This document shows, in pieces, positions 35,572 to 44,698 of a DNA stretch of 58,232 nt. Origin of the DNA: a virus; the IMG/VR virus record IMGVR_UViG_3300032086_003837, positions 1 to 58,232 of that record; one strand, given 5' to 3'. Under the pieces are notes generated by a model that was given only the letters and a program-made list of their open reading frames with translations, was not told the DNA's origin and ran no database searches. The number at the start of each line of letters is the position of its first letter. The stretch's first letter is position 1. A program made the translations under genes and the position numbers.

Positions 35572-37463
35572 TATAAGGATACTCTTAACGTTTCTCTATC
35601 TACACTTCCGCTTATGAAAGATTTGTTTGTATTATATCTGATAACATAATTTCTTAATGTTCTAATGATTGATTCATCTCTAGGTTTAGCCATGAATGTT
35701 ATGTAGTTAACTGGACTAATAATGTTTACTGGATAAAAGTTATTCAATGAAACTGTTCCAGTTGATTCGTTATAAGAACCTATGTTATCAATCTCAACTT
35801 TATTGTTGTTATCTATATTGATTACCTCAAGGATGTTTGATCTTGATCTGTTTATTATCTTACATTTTCCTGAAATTCCATCATGAGTAAAAGTGCTGCT
35901 TTCTATGCGTGCGATGTCTTGCTTCAATAGATCTTCAGAACTAAATGATTCCAGTCTTACTAGCTCTCCAGCAGCTGATTGTATGGCGGCCGGGTAGTAA
36001 AGTATGTATGATTGAGCAGTATTTAAAGTAGGTGTTAATCTTAGTTCCATCTCAACCGTAGTCTTAGATGAAAGTATGGAATCATCGAATGCATCCACAT
36101 CTGAAAGAAGTTGAGATCTTCTAAAGACTTCACCAAATGAACCGATCTCTTCAGAAAAATGTCTTAGTACTTCAGTAGTTAATCTTGATTCTAAAGCATT
36201 TAATGTGTAACCCGTTAGATCTGGGTTGTAGTTGAATTCTATACCAAGATTCAAGTATAGCTCAACTGGATCTACGAACACCGGAGTGATCGACATTATA
36301 GAAAGCTGATCAGTAAAGTTTGATCTAATCTGAGTTTTAATAGCTTCTTTACTATTCTGACTTATTCCATCATTAAACAGAAGAGATATGAAAACTTTTC
36401 CGTATTCTACGGGTGTATTCTGCTCACCTCCCCACACCGCTACATCACTTACTGTACTAAACTTACTCAGTATCATGGACTTATAATCTTCAGTAGTAAC
36501 CAATCTCTGTTGAGTAGCGAAGGCTTGAGGTGCGAGTTGTCTTATTCTTTCAATGGAATCAGGTTCAGCTCCTCCAACCGCAGCTGATCTGGCCTGAACG
36601 ATTAAGGGTTTCGTTCCAGGCATAGCGAAACTAGCGCTAGTAGTAAAAGAAGTTGCTCCGTTACCAAGACTTGCTTCGGTTGACAAATAATCAACTTCTA
36701 CTCTTGAACCTGTCGGCGGAGTTTGACCAAAAGTTACTCCGTCTCCAAAATTAAGTTCATAGTTTCCGTTTGGAACTTCCCTTAAAGTATAATACATAGA
36801 AGTTGAAGATACTTTAATAGCTTTATTAAGAGGCGTATATTCTATGAAGCTAGTAGACTCCGGAGAAGGGAAGACCTTTACTACTGCTGTTGAAGTATCT
36901 ATGGTCTTATCAGTAATTATAAAGACTTGACTTTCTGATACTTGACCAACATAAAATGTTTTTGTTTTTATCTTTCCTTGATGAATGATAATATCTTCAT
37001 TAGAATCTTCATCCATAAACTTATAAATTCCAGTTCCATCATCCGAAGCAGTATACTTCTTCAACGTTAAAAAGCTATGAGTAGATTCGCTATTACTTCC
37101 AGTAAAAACAGTATATTGAGGAAGAACTATGCTAGCTGGTCTATTAACCTGTTCCTGAGCATTGACTTGTAACCTGACCGTTGCTTGAGCTGCGGTCTTT
37201 GATCTAATATCAAGACCTAAGTTTTCGGCATGACCTATCATGGAGGATCTTAACTGAGCCGTATGCAAGAAAGATTCGTTAGTAGCAAAGTTACTTACCA
37301 ACCCATTAATGTGAGTATTATATGCCAAAACATCTAGTATGTTGCTCAATCCAGACCCTTCAAAATCATAGTCGTTAAACTCATCTTTATTTTTAAAATA
37401 AGCTTTAAGTCTATTTTTTATGTTATTAAAGTCCAGTTTTGTAGACTGTATATTTGTTGCCAT
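35571..37463 (-). CDS. 6: Baseplate wedge subunit gp6 (baseplate J-like)
   Basis: A 630-residue protein near T4 gp6 length (660). The N-terminus has LDFNNIKNRLKAYFKNKDEF and ILDVLAYNTHINGLVSNFATN, hallmark gp6 segments, then the baseplate-J core with NFGDGVTFGQTPPTGSRVEVDY and the ERIRQLAPQAFATQQRLVTTED segment. gp6 forms the continuous iris ring of the baseplate and triggers sheath contraction. It lies 1 base below gp25 and directly above gp7, forming the conserved wedge cluster. Confidence 0.95.
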   Translation of the reverse strand: MATNIQSTKLDFNNIKNRLKAYFKNKDEFNDYDFEGSGLSNILDVLAYNTHINGLVSNFATNESFLHTAQLRSSMIGHAENLGLDIRSKTAAQATVRLQVNAQEQVNRPASIVLPQYTVFTGSNSESTHSFLTLKKYTASDDGTGIYKFMDEDSNEDIIIHQGKIKTKTFYVGQVSESQVFIITDKTIDTSTAVVKVFPSPESTSFIEYTPLNKAIKVSSTSMYYTLREVPNGNYELNFGDGVTFGQTPPTGSRVEVDYLSTEASLGNGATSFTTSASFAMPGTKPLIVQARSAAVGGAEPDSIERIRQLAPQAFATQQRLVTTEDYKSMILSKFSTVSDVAVWGGEQNTPVEYGKVFISLLFNDGISQNSKEAIKTQIRSNFTDQLSIMSITPVFVDPVELYLNLGIEFNYNPDLTGYTLNALESRLTTEVLRHFSEEIGSFGEVFRRSQLLSDVDAFDDSILSSKTTVEMELRLTPTLNTAQSYILYYPAAIQSAAGELVRLESFSSEDLLKQDIARIESSTFTHDGISGKCKIINRSRSNILEVINIDNNNKVEIDNIGSYNESTGTVSLNNFYPVNIISPVNYITFMAKPRDESIIRTLRNYVIRYNTNKSFISGSVDRETLRVSL

Positions 37464-37937
37464 CTATCTTAACCTTGCTATCTGTGTTTCAAGAACTACT
37501 ACTTCTAAAGAATTAACTATTTTAAACTTTATAGTAACAGTTATTGAGTTTTGATCGGGGACTACTCTACACTGTATGTCTAAAATTTCCGCTCTTGGTT
37601 CATAAATCTCAATCGCTTCTTCAATCGATACCTTTATATCGTTTTCAGTCTCATCATCTGTTAGTTCAAATAAGTATGCGACTATGTCGGCACCAAAGCC
37701 AAAATTGAATGGTTTCTCACCAAAATTTGTCATAATTATATTTTTTACGGACTGCTTTACTGCCGCCGCATCAAAAGTCTTATATATGTCCCCACGCCAC
37801 TCTGATTCGGATGTACCGCTGGCAATTCTTTTTGATTTAAAAAGAAGATTAATGTCACTGCTCTTATGTATTCGAGAAGTAACAAGAGACGAAGCTAAGT
37901 TTCCGTCTTCTTCTGAAAATGTTCTTGTTAAAGCCAT
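37464..37937 (-). CDS. 25: Baseplate wedge protein gp25 (lysozyme-like fold)
   Basis: A 157-residue protein, against 132 in T4. The C-terminal half carries the diagnostic EPR motif (residues 113-115 in IYEPRAEIL) and the sequence IKVSIEEAIE. The N-terminus has DINLLFKSKRIASGT, the typical short linker ahead of the fold. gp25 links the sheath to gp6 and gp53 and is the most conserved baseplate protein in contractile systems. Its own late promoter is 26 bases above the start. Confidence 0.93.
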   Translation of the reverse strand: MALTRTFSEEDGNLASSLVTSRIHKSSDINLLFKSKRIASGTSESEWRGDIYKTFDAAAVKQSVKNIIMTNFGEKPFNFGFGADIVAYLFELTDDETENDIKVSIEEAIEIYEPRAEILDIQCRVVPDQNSITVTIKFKIVNSLEVVVLETQIARLR

Positions 37938-37962
37938 TGGTTACCTTCTAAATATATGTTAG

Positions 37963-37970
37963 TATTTATA
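37963..37970 (-). promoter_or_regulatory. T4-type late promoter (TATAAATA)
   Basis: Exact TATAAATA on the minus strand between the needle protein and gp25. It should drive gp25, gp6 and gp7. Confidence 0.8.
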
Positions 37971-37975
37971 AAGAA

Positions 37976-40036
37976 CTACTGAGGTCCTGTTACTGGAAGT
38001 GTTATTTCAATAAGATCTGACTCACTTTGAGATTTTCCATTAAACTTTGTTGAAAGCTGCATCTTAAAGTTAGCACTAAAACTTTTAGGAATAGCTGGTA
38101 TCTCAACAATGATTTGACAGTGTAGACTTTGATTTGGGTGAAACTGATCATATGAAAGTTCTAGCTTATCGTAATGGAAGTTATCTTTCAAGAATTCTGC
38201 ATAATCAAACATTGCTGTCGGAGATAACGTTCCACTCGAGTTATAGATCTCATAGGCTACAGCTCTACCCGTAGTAGCCAGATCATTAAAGCTGTCTTTA
38301 GTAGGTGTTTCATTGGGTCCCTTAACGTATAAGCCCTCGGCTACCATTATACTAAAGTTTTTAAACTGATCCAGGTTCCTAAACATTGAGATTACTTGAG
38401 CATGAACATAGAAGTTTCTAGCAATCTGAAACTTTTCCGCTTCAGTTCTTATATGGTTAAGAGTGACTTTATCTCCAGTAGCACCAGTAAATCTTGATAA
38501 AGGTATATTCTTATCAAGTAGAGTCTTAAGAGTTATTGACTGCCTGTTGTTTGGGTTAAACTTAGCATCAAGAGGAGTCGTAAACTGAGTCGATCTGGAT
38601 GATACATCGGCTGGCTTATACTTATCATTGTTTCTAGTTGGGCTCTTAGGTCCTATAATTTCTCTACCTATCCTGGAGGTCGTAGATGAGTTTCTCAGTC
38701 TACCAATATTTGGAGGAGATTGATTTGCAAAATTAGCACTTAGTATTCCTTCACTTATACTTGTCGCTATAAAGTTTGAGTTTTGTAAGTTTGCCTCGTC
38801 TTTAAGTATAGATCTACATTCTCCAACAGCACTTAACTTTCTTTCAGTTAAGCCTCCTGAAGCTTCACTTCTATTATACTGATTAAATATGCCACCATCT
38901 TCATCAATCTTTACTAGTTTAACTCCTAACTCAGAATTTTTTAAGATGTCATCCATCAGTGCTACGGTTGGTTTGGCTGTGGCAGTAGTATCTGCTTTGG
39001 TGTTGTTTACAGTGACATTTTGACTCTGCCCACCTCCTCCTTTTCTTGGAGCTGAGTTTGCGGTCAGAGCGCCTTTAGCAACTCCGTTAACATCACCCAC
39101 TAAATCACCATGAAACGTAGTTGCTCTAGCAACGGTGGTTTGAACCGTTTCCGAATGAACAGTTTTTCCTATGTAAGCGTTCTTAGCGTATGCTATTACG
39201 TTCTCACCGCCTATAGTTCCTGTATGACCAGCAAAAGTAACATCATTGCCGACTACGTTTATGTTATTAGATGCAATATCAAATTCTGTCTCCGCAGTTA
39301 TTGAAACAGTACCGCCATGACTATAAGATGCTGTACCTTTCACAACTGAAGTATAAAGCCCTTTAACATAGTTTGAAACATTCCCATTACTGAATAAAGT
39401 AGAACCACCTAGTGTAATGACCGATTTAGACTTTGATACGACTTCTTTCAAAATACCGTTTACTGTCGTAAATAAACTCCCAACTATGTTTTGAACGTAG
39501 TTGCCGGATACCTTTAAGGTGTAGTTACCACCCACAGTAACATTATAGTCACCGGAAACATTTAAGTTTAAGTTGCCAAAGTATGAAACATTACCGTTAC
39601 CCTCAACGACTAAACGATGATCACCATTTGATACATCGACTCTATTCCCTCTAGAATTTATGATAACGCTTCCGTCTGGTCTTATATCAATCCCGGCTCC
39701 ATCTTTGTGAAGCAAAAGAATTCTCTCACCAGCTGGAGTATCGTTTAATTCAAAGACGTGTCCCCTTGGAGTTTTAATCATCGTGTTAAGTGGATATTGT
39801 GAAGAGACTTTTTGCTGAGATGCTACGTTAATCCCAGGAATACCGGCATTAACTCTTAAGTTGTTTATCTCACTACCGACGACTGATTTGTTTATACTTG
39901 ATTGAAAGTAGTAGCCGGGATCTGGATAAGTACCGGATGGATCTCCAAATCCATCTTGAGTAATTCCCTCGTTATCGACCGCGGTCGTACCATCTATTTT
40001 CTTTCTATCAATTAGATCATCATTTTCACTGGTCAT
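37976..40036 (-). CDS. Tail needle / gp5 beta-helix-like hub protein
   Basis: A 686-residue protein. Residues about 85-135 (PLNTMIKTPRGHVFELNDTP, HKDGAGIDIRPDGSV) lead into VxGN-type short repeats at about 140-270: LVVEGNGNV, LNVSGDYNVTVGGNYTLKVS, SGNYVQNIVGS. These resemble the triple beta-helix needle of T4 gp5. A C-terminal domain of about 330 residues follows, with DAKFNPNNRQSITLKTLLD and LHCQIIVEIPAIPKSF. No lysozyme residues are present, since the enzymatic part is a separate upstream gene. The gene ends 38 bases above gp25 and starts directly at the amidase gene's stop. It is probably the membrane-piercing hub spike; the C-terminal domain is not recognised. Confidence 0.78.
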   Translation of the reverse strand: MTSENDDLIDRKKIDGTTAVDNEGITQDGFGDPSGTYPDPGYYFQSSINKSVVGSEINNLRVNAGIPGINVASQQKVSSQYPLNTMIKTPRGHVFELNDTPAGERILLLHKDGAGIDIRPDGSVIINSRGNRVDVSNGDHRLVVEGNGNVSYFGNLNLNVSGDYNVTVGGNYTLKVSGNYVQNIVGSLFTTVNGILKEVVSKSKSVITLGGSTLFSNGNVSNYVKGLYTSVVKGTASYSHGGTVSITAETEFDIASNNINVVGNDVTFAGHTGTIGGENVIAYAKNAYIGKTVHSETVQTTVARATTFHGDLVGDVNGVAKGALTANSAPRKGGGGQSQNVTVNNTKADTTATAKPTVALMDDILKNSELGVKLVKIDEDGGIFNQYNRSEASGGLTERKLSAVGECRSILKDEANLQNSNFIATSISEGILSANFANQSPPNIGRLRNSSTTSRIGREIIGPKSPTRNNDKYKPADVSSRSTQFTTPLDAKFNPNNRQSITLKTLLDKNIPLSRFTGATGDKVTLNHIRTEAEKFQIARNFYVHAQVISMFRNLDQFKNFSIMVAEGLYVKGPNETPTKDSFNDLATTGRAVAYEIYNSSGTLSPTAMFDYAEFLKDNFHYDKLELSYDQFHPNQSLHCQIIVEIPAIPKSFSANFKMQLSTKFNGKSQSESDLIEITLPVTGPQ

Positions 40037-41617
40037 TTAGATATCCTCCAGTAGCGCTACTGTGGTCGGATCATATGCTTCAATATTCTCTCCTTCGGTC
40101 TGTTCTCCTCTCAGAGTAGCGATTTCTGATAGAGTAGCTGGACCTTCAGTAGGACTCTTTACGTTAGTCTTATTAAATTTAGTCTCAATGTATCCGCTTA
40201 CGTCGAAACCGGGATCCACTTTATTTAGATCAAAATCTCTATGGCCAAAAGCCTGAGCTCCAGGAAACACCGTAAAGAAAGCTCTGAAATATTTATCAAG
40301 TGAATCAAACTGAGCTTGATTTAAACTTTCACTGCTTATGTATCTATCCGGTTGAGCCGTTCCTACTGGACAGTTATAACCTCCAACCATCGATACTCCT
40401 ATACTAAAGTTGTTATGACCAGCGGCTTTTGCATGGGCGCCAATAATATTTACTGGTCTTCCTCTTTCAATTATTCCATTCTGTTTAATTATATAATGAT
40501 AAGAACATCCTCTAGAAAATCCTCTACTTAATGCTATTTCGTGAAGCTCTCTAGCTCCAACGTATGGTTGATTATTATAGTGTGCAGTCCAGTGAACTAC
40601 GGTCTCAGTTATAGGCCTGTTTACACCCTTAAGCTCAGCTATGAGTTCTTCTACACTTCCAACTTCATCAAAAGTATACCCAGAAAAATCTCCGGTTCCA
40701 GTGTCTTCAAATGAAGTTCTTGTATTAGATAAATCTCTTTCATCACGACTTGATCTAAATCCGGTTTCTAAAGATCCAATGTCAATGTTTGATGATACCG
40801 AAGAATTTACTTGACTTATGATAGTATCAAGATCGGCCGGTCCATATGCAGTTGATGGACTCGATGCTACTAGATCAAGAACTTGACTGTTTTTATTTTG
40901 AAGAATCAGATCAACTCCGAGATCTAAATCTTCTTCACTTAAACCACCCTTAGTAACCTCCGTTAAGAATTCTTTGAAGATGTTGCTTTTACTTAGTAAA
41001 GACTTACCTATAATCCCGTTACCTACGCTGCCTATTAAAGAGTTGATTGCTGTACTTATCTCACCTACAGCCGATGGAATATTTAAATTTAAAGATGATA
41101 GTTGTTGAGAAAAATTTGATGCAGTGTTTAAATTATCAAGAGCTTCACCAGCAACATCTTGAAGATTAGAAGGAACAAAGGGAAGCAGGCTACCAGCTGG
41201 TAAATCCACACCCGATGATTTTGAGACAGCGTTTTTAATTGATTGAGGTGAGCCCAATAGTAATGTTGCTTCCAGAAAACCGTTAGTAGCATTTGAAGAA
41301 TTAGTTAATTTACTCGCATCAGAACTATTAGACAAAGTTTTTGTTAGAGTACTTTGTGCTGCAGCCGTAAGTGTTGCCATTGGTGCTACCGAAGATTGAA
41401 TGTTATCAGTCGCTGGAAACTCATCTTCCTGAGTTAGGCTCTGAACACCGCCGATAACTTCTCCAAACTCTCTGCCCAAAACCGTACTCTGGGTAGACGA
41501 AAATTTTTTAACTGATTGAGAAATTTTTATTATGCTTGATGAGATATTTGTGTTACTAGCAACACTAGTAAGTTGATCTCTCAAATCATTTATTGGAAGT
41601 TTATTAACACTCGTCAT
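40037..41617 (-). CDS. Tail hub protein with N-acetylmuramoyl-L-alanine amidase domain
   Basis: A 526-residue protein. The first ~330 residues are Ser/Asn/Leu-rich and low-complexity, with no known fold, and may form a structural arm. Residues ~335-480 form an Amidase_2/PGRP domain. Zinc ligands are H342 (TVVHWTAHY), H459 (FGHRDFD) and D468 (KVDPGFD, Asp replacing the usual Cys). Conserved Tyr residues lie near 373-375 (SYHYII), and a Lys just before the DPG completes the T7-lysozyme-like pattern. It would cleave the amide bond between N-acetylmuramate and L-Ala during DNA entry. It lies among hub genes, so it is tail-borne and not a free endolysin. Confidence 0.87.
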   Translation of the reverse strand: MTSVNKLPINDLRDQLTSVASNTNISSSIIKISQSVKKFSSTQSTVLGREFGEVIGGVQSLTQEDEFPATDNIQSSVAPMATLTAAAQSTLTKTLSNSSDASKLTNSSNATNGFLEATLLLGSPQSIKNAVSKSSGVDLPAGSLLPFVPSNLQDVAGEALDNLNTASNFSQQLSSLNLNIPSAVGEISTAINSLIGSVGNGIIGKSLLSKSNIFKEFLTEVTKGGLSEEDLDLGVDLILQNKNSQVLDLVASSPSTAYGPADLDTIISQVNSSVSSNIDIGSLETGFRSSRDERDLSNTRTSFEDTGTGDFSGYTFDEVGSVEELIAELKGVNRPITETVVHWTAHYNNQPYVGARELHEIALSRGFSRGCSYHYIIKQNGIIERGRPVNIIGAHAKAAGHNNFSIGVSMVGGYNCPVGTAQPDRYISSESLNQAQFDSLDKYFRAFFTVFPGAQAFGHRDFDLNKVDPGFDVSGYIETKFNKTNVKSPTEGPATLSEIATLRGEQTEGENIEAYDPTTVALLEDI

Positions 41618-41628
41618 TATATACCTTT

Positions 41629-42546
41629 CTATCTAACAGTCGGACCAGTAGCAGCTGCTCTTCCAAAATTTTCCAACGCCTCTTCGGCGACTTGAATTCT
41701 CAGATCTAAAGAGGGGCTAGTGTAAACACCATTTACTATCTTATTCTCTGGTCTTTCATACCTTCTGCATATTGCGATGGCTGCTTCTCTCGCTGTAGTC
41801 GCGGCTCTTATATGTCCAGCCGCAACTTTTTCTGTACTTGATAATTCCCATAAAACGAATGGAAGCTGAACATCTGCTGTTAGATACCACTCGTCTTGAG
41901 ATGATACTTGAGAATTTTCTGGAATCTTTATCTCTCTAGCGAAAGCTTTAAGCTGTCTTAGCCTATCTCCTCTCCATTGAGCTAGACCTTGTGCGGGTAG
42001 ACCCTTATCATTAGGATTCTTAGCAGCCGGGTTATTCTTTGATTCAGCATGAAAGTTACCTACGAATCCAGCAGCCTGTTCAAGACTGAACCCATTGAGT
42101 GCAAAGAAGTCAAATACTGTTTCTGGAACACTTCCTTTTTCTTGAACACTTAACGAGCTGGATGGTAGACCCCCAAAAGATTGATCTCTTATATACTGAC
42201 TTTCGTTTCTTGGATCATCGCTTTGAGTCAAGCTTGGTGTTACTTTATACGGTACAGCTCCAAATATAATTGGTATCTGAGCAGAAGCACCGTCTATGAA
42301 GGTACCAAAGACGAAACTATCTGGAGTTGTACTCATAAATAGACCGTTACCAGATGAAGAAGTAGCTCCGATAACCTGGGCCCAAGGAAGATCTTTTTCA
42401 GGTAAAAGAACTATATCGGAAGAATGCATACCTATGATTCGAATTTTAAGTCTACCGAGACCGAGAGGATCTCTGTTGGAAATAACTCTTGCGAAGAACC
42501 ATTTTGAATTTTCTTCTGGAGTATCGAAATTAAGAGACTTCACCAT
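41629..42546 (-). CDS. 5: gp5-like hub OB-fold plus tail lysozyme
   Basis: A 305-residue protein. Residues ~13-100 form a gp5 OB-fold (WFFARVISNRDPLGLGRLKI, IFGAVPY). Residues ~140-260 match the phage tail lysozyme family (Phage_lysozyme2, PF18013, from memory): VFDFFALNGFSLEQAAGFVG, NFHAESKNNPAAKN with likely catalytic E168, and GLAQWRGDRL. It would hydrolyse glycan strands at the tail tip. In T4 the OB-fold, lysozyme and needle are one gene; here the needle is separate. It starts with one-base overlap (ATGA-type) to the gp27-like gene, as T4 gp5 and gp27 interact. Confidence 0.88.
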   Translation of the reverse strand: MVKSLNFDTPEENSKWFFARVISNRDPLGLGRLKIRIIGMHSSDIVLLPEKDLPWAQVIGATSSSGNGLFMSTTPDSFVFGTFIDGASAQIPIIFGAVPYKVTPSLTQSDDPRNESQYIRDQSFGGLPSSSLSVQEKGSVPETVFDFFALNGFSLEQAAGFVGNFHAESKNNPAAKNPNDKGLPAQGLAQWRGDRLRQLKAFAREIKIPENSQVSSQDEWYLTADVQLPFVLWELSSTEKVAAGHIRAATTAREAAIAICRRYERPENKIVNGVYTSPSLDLRIQVAEEALENFGRAAATGPTVR

Positions 42547-43964
42547 TATATAGCCCCTCCTAGTCTAACTAAGTTTAATGTCACCGTATAGCTTTGGTTT
42601 GTAGTTTGTCCTATAAAAGTGTGTTTGGCTGAATTAATTATGTAGCTGCCGGTTTTCTTCAAATCTAGTATATCTCTTACTGATCCAGTTCTTTCTGAAG
42701 CAGAGATAAACATTACTCTAATCTTATTTCCAAGAGTCATGTTATTATTTCTTTTTAAAAAATTTCTTCCGGGGACAACGATAGTCAACGGGCTTTTGTG
42801 TAACCAATGTCTTAGACTCTTGGCGACAACTTTATTTCTACATAGTTCAGGTGTCACGGCTTCATGGTAGCTTCCGTAGTCATTGAAATCTTGATACTGA
42901 CCAGACGTTATATACGTAGTAATTTCTCTAGACGCAAACTCATCCATTCGGGAATCATCAAAAAGAGCTCTATAGTCATAAAGCGGAGTATCGCTTAGAC
43001 CATCCAGTAGTTTTCTTTCAACTAAGTCTTTATACACATCAAGAATATGAAAATCCACTTTTTCTTGTCTTCCAGTTGTTGTATCGACAAAGTTGTATCT
43101 TGCTCCGGTAAATCCTCTTTTCGAAAGTTCTATTGAGTTATCGGATCTTGATAGATGGAACTCTATTATATTGTAAGCTTCTCTTTGGTCGGAAATTGCA
43201 CCGGGAGGAGTAGACGTTAGTGATGATCCAAAAGTATAGGCGGGTAAAGGTTCATCGTTGATCGCGTTTAATTCAAGCATCGATTCTAGATCAAGGAACC
43301 TTAACTTGTCATCACCAATGCTGCTATACAGATAAAATGGGTATCCTTTTTCCGTGGTCACTCTATCCTTTAACCAGTTCACGGCCTTCAAGGGATTAAG
43401 GTTTGGGATTATAACACGAGTCAACTTATCTTGAAAGGGTTCATACTGAACTTCAGGTCTAGAGATCAATTCTCTATCCAGTTCTTCTTTTAGTATCTGA
43501 GTAATTATTTCTTTAACGGTTCCGTTATATGATCTATTTAAGTTAATAAGTGCGGATAAGTATGCGTGATCTTCCACAAAACTTATAATAAAACCTTCGG
43601 ACCTATCAGAACTTTTATTTTGCGCTATGATTTCTGTTACAACGAATCTTTTTTCTATTTCTAATGGATCACCGTTAACACTAACGTTGTTTGATGCAGT
43701 TCTAAGCTTAATTAAAATATTCTCGGTACCCATTATATTCAAGCTATTAGTAATACTTAATCCACCTGGAGCATCCGCTATAAACATGTTTCCAGTTATG
43801 TAAGGTTTATCGATGTGCTCATATAGATTTATTTCTGAAACCATATTTCTGATATTGAATCCCCTGGAGTCAATATTAGCGTATCTTGGTGTGTTGACTT
43901 GAATATCAACCACTTGATAAGACTGAGGAGTGGTAAACTGTCTATCAGATTTATCAGAACTCAT
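42546..43964 (-). CDS. 27: Baseplate hub subunit gp27-like
   Basis: A 472-residue protein (T4 gp27 is 391). The opening has VDIQVNTPRYANIDSRGFN and VSEINLYEHIDKPYITGNMF, with a beta-barrel-type middle (EIEKRFVVTEIIAQN, YNGTVKEIITQILKEEL) and a C-terminal barrel (SPLTIVVPGRNF, MTLGNKIRVMF, GSYIINSAKHTFIGQTTNQS). This order is the gp27 pattern of four barrels that form the central hub trimer under the needle. It lies between gp53 and gp5, matching T4 synteny, and overlaps gp53 by one base. Confidence 0.88.
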   Translation of the reverse strand: MSSDKSDRQFTTPQSYQVVDIQVNTPRYANIDSRGFNIRNMVSEINLYEHIDKPYITGNMFIADAPGGLSITNSLNIMGTENILIKLRTASNNVSVNGDPLEIEKRFVVTEIIAQNKSSDRSEGFIISFVEDHAYLSALINLNRSYNGTVKEIITQILKEELDRELISRPEVQYEPFQDKLTRVIIPNLNPLKAVNWLKDRVTTEKGYPFYLYSSIGDDKLRFLDLESMLELNAINDEPLPAYTFGSSLTSTPPGAISDQREAYNIIEFHLSRSDNSIELSKRGFTGARYNFVDTTTGRQEKVDFHILDVYKDLVERKLLDGLSDTPLYDYRALFDDSRMDEFASREITTYITSGQYQDFNDYGSYHEAVTPELCRNKVVAKSLRHWLHKSPLTIVVPGRNFLKRNNNMTLGNKIRVMFISASERTGSVRDILDLKKTGSYIINSAKHTFIGQTTNQSYTVTLNLVRLGGAI

Positions 43965-44698
43965 TATAAGCTAGTCCTCAATTCCGTTCTAAATTTGTCT
44001 ACTATATCATCAATGACATCTGGTCTAAAGGCTTTAATTTTTTTAAGTTTTTGGTTTTCTTCCATACATATGTCAAACCAAGTCTTAGCCGATAACTCAG
44101 AACCAGGGCCAAGTGCTGGGTTGAAGTCTGCTATTTCTTGATTCCCATCCTCGTAGTGATGAACAGACAAGTATTCCAAAGTTGATGCTACGGTAGTTGC
44201 GGAAGTAGTAACTCCGTTTATTAAACTATATACGGATTCATTCGCTGAAAAGGTATAGCTGTTTGTAGGTTTAACTACTATTTGACCAAGATTCAGATTT
44301 CTTGATACAACAGTACCGGTGGCTGCGCTCTGAGTTCCAGTTAAAACTTCTCCAATCTGAAACTTATCGTATAGGTGTTCTCTAAAAGTAAGTGTTCTGT
44401 TTGGAAAGTTTTTCTTTGCGAAGTCTACGACTTCATTATCCGATATAGGCCATCCTTGTCTTCTTATATGATCATTAAGTAAGTAAAAGGTCCAGTAATG
44501 TTGTGTAGTTTCATACAAACCATATGAGACGTGGTCCGGTCTGTCTCCATCTTTAACATCAACGTATAAGTAAAAGCTATTGGCGTCTTTTACTTGATCT
44601 ATCAAATCGACATAGGCGTTCAATTGTGGAAATAAGTTATATGATAACTCGTTTCCAAACCTATAGTTTACACTGGGAAAAAATCTAAAATATGACAT
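43964..44698 (-). CDS. 53: Baseplate wedge subunit gp53
   Basis: A 244-residue homologue of T4 gp53 (196). The core motif is clear: DGDRPDHVSYGLYETTQHYW then TFYLLNDHIRRQGWP. The N-terminus (SYFRFFPSVNY) also fits. An added segment of about 50 residues follows (NPGxGSEL-type C-terminus with KTWFDICMEENQKLKKIK). gp53 clamps gp25 onto the wedge. The ATG overlaps the gp48-like stop by one base. Confidence 0.93.
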   Translation of the reverse strand: MSYFRFFPSVNYRFGNELSYNLFPQLNAYVDLIDQVKDANSFYLYVDVKDGDRPDHVSYGLYETTQHYWTFYLLNDHIRRQGWPISDNEVVDFAKKNFPNRTLTFREHLYDKFQIGEVLTGTQSAATGTVVSRNLNLGQIVVKPTNSYTFSANESVYSLINGVTTSATTVASTLEYLSVHHYEDGNQEIADFNPALGPGSELSAKTWFDICMEENQKLKKIKAFRPDVIDDIVDKFRTELRTSL

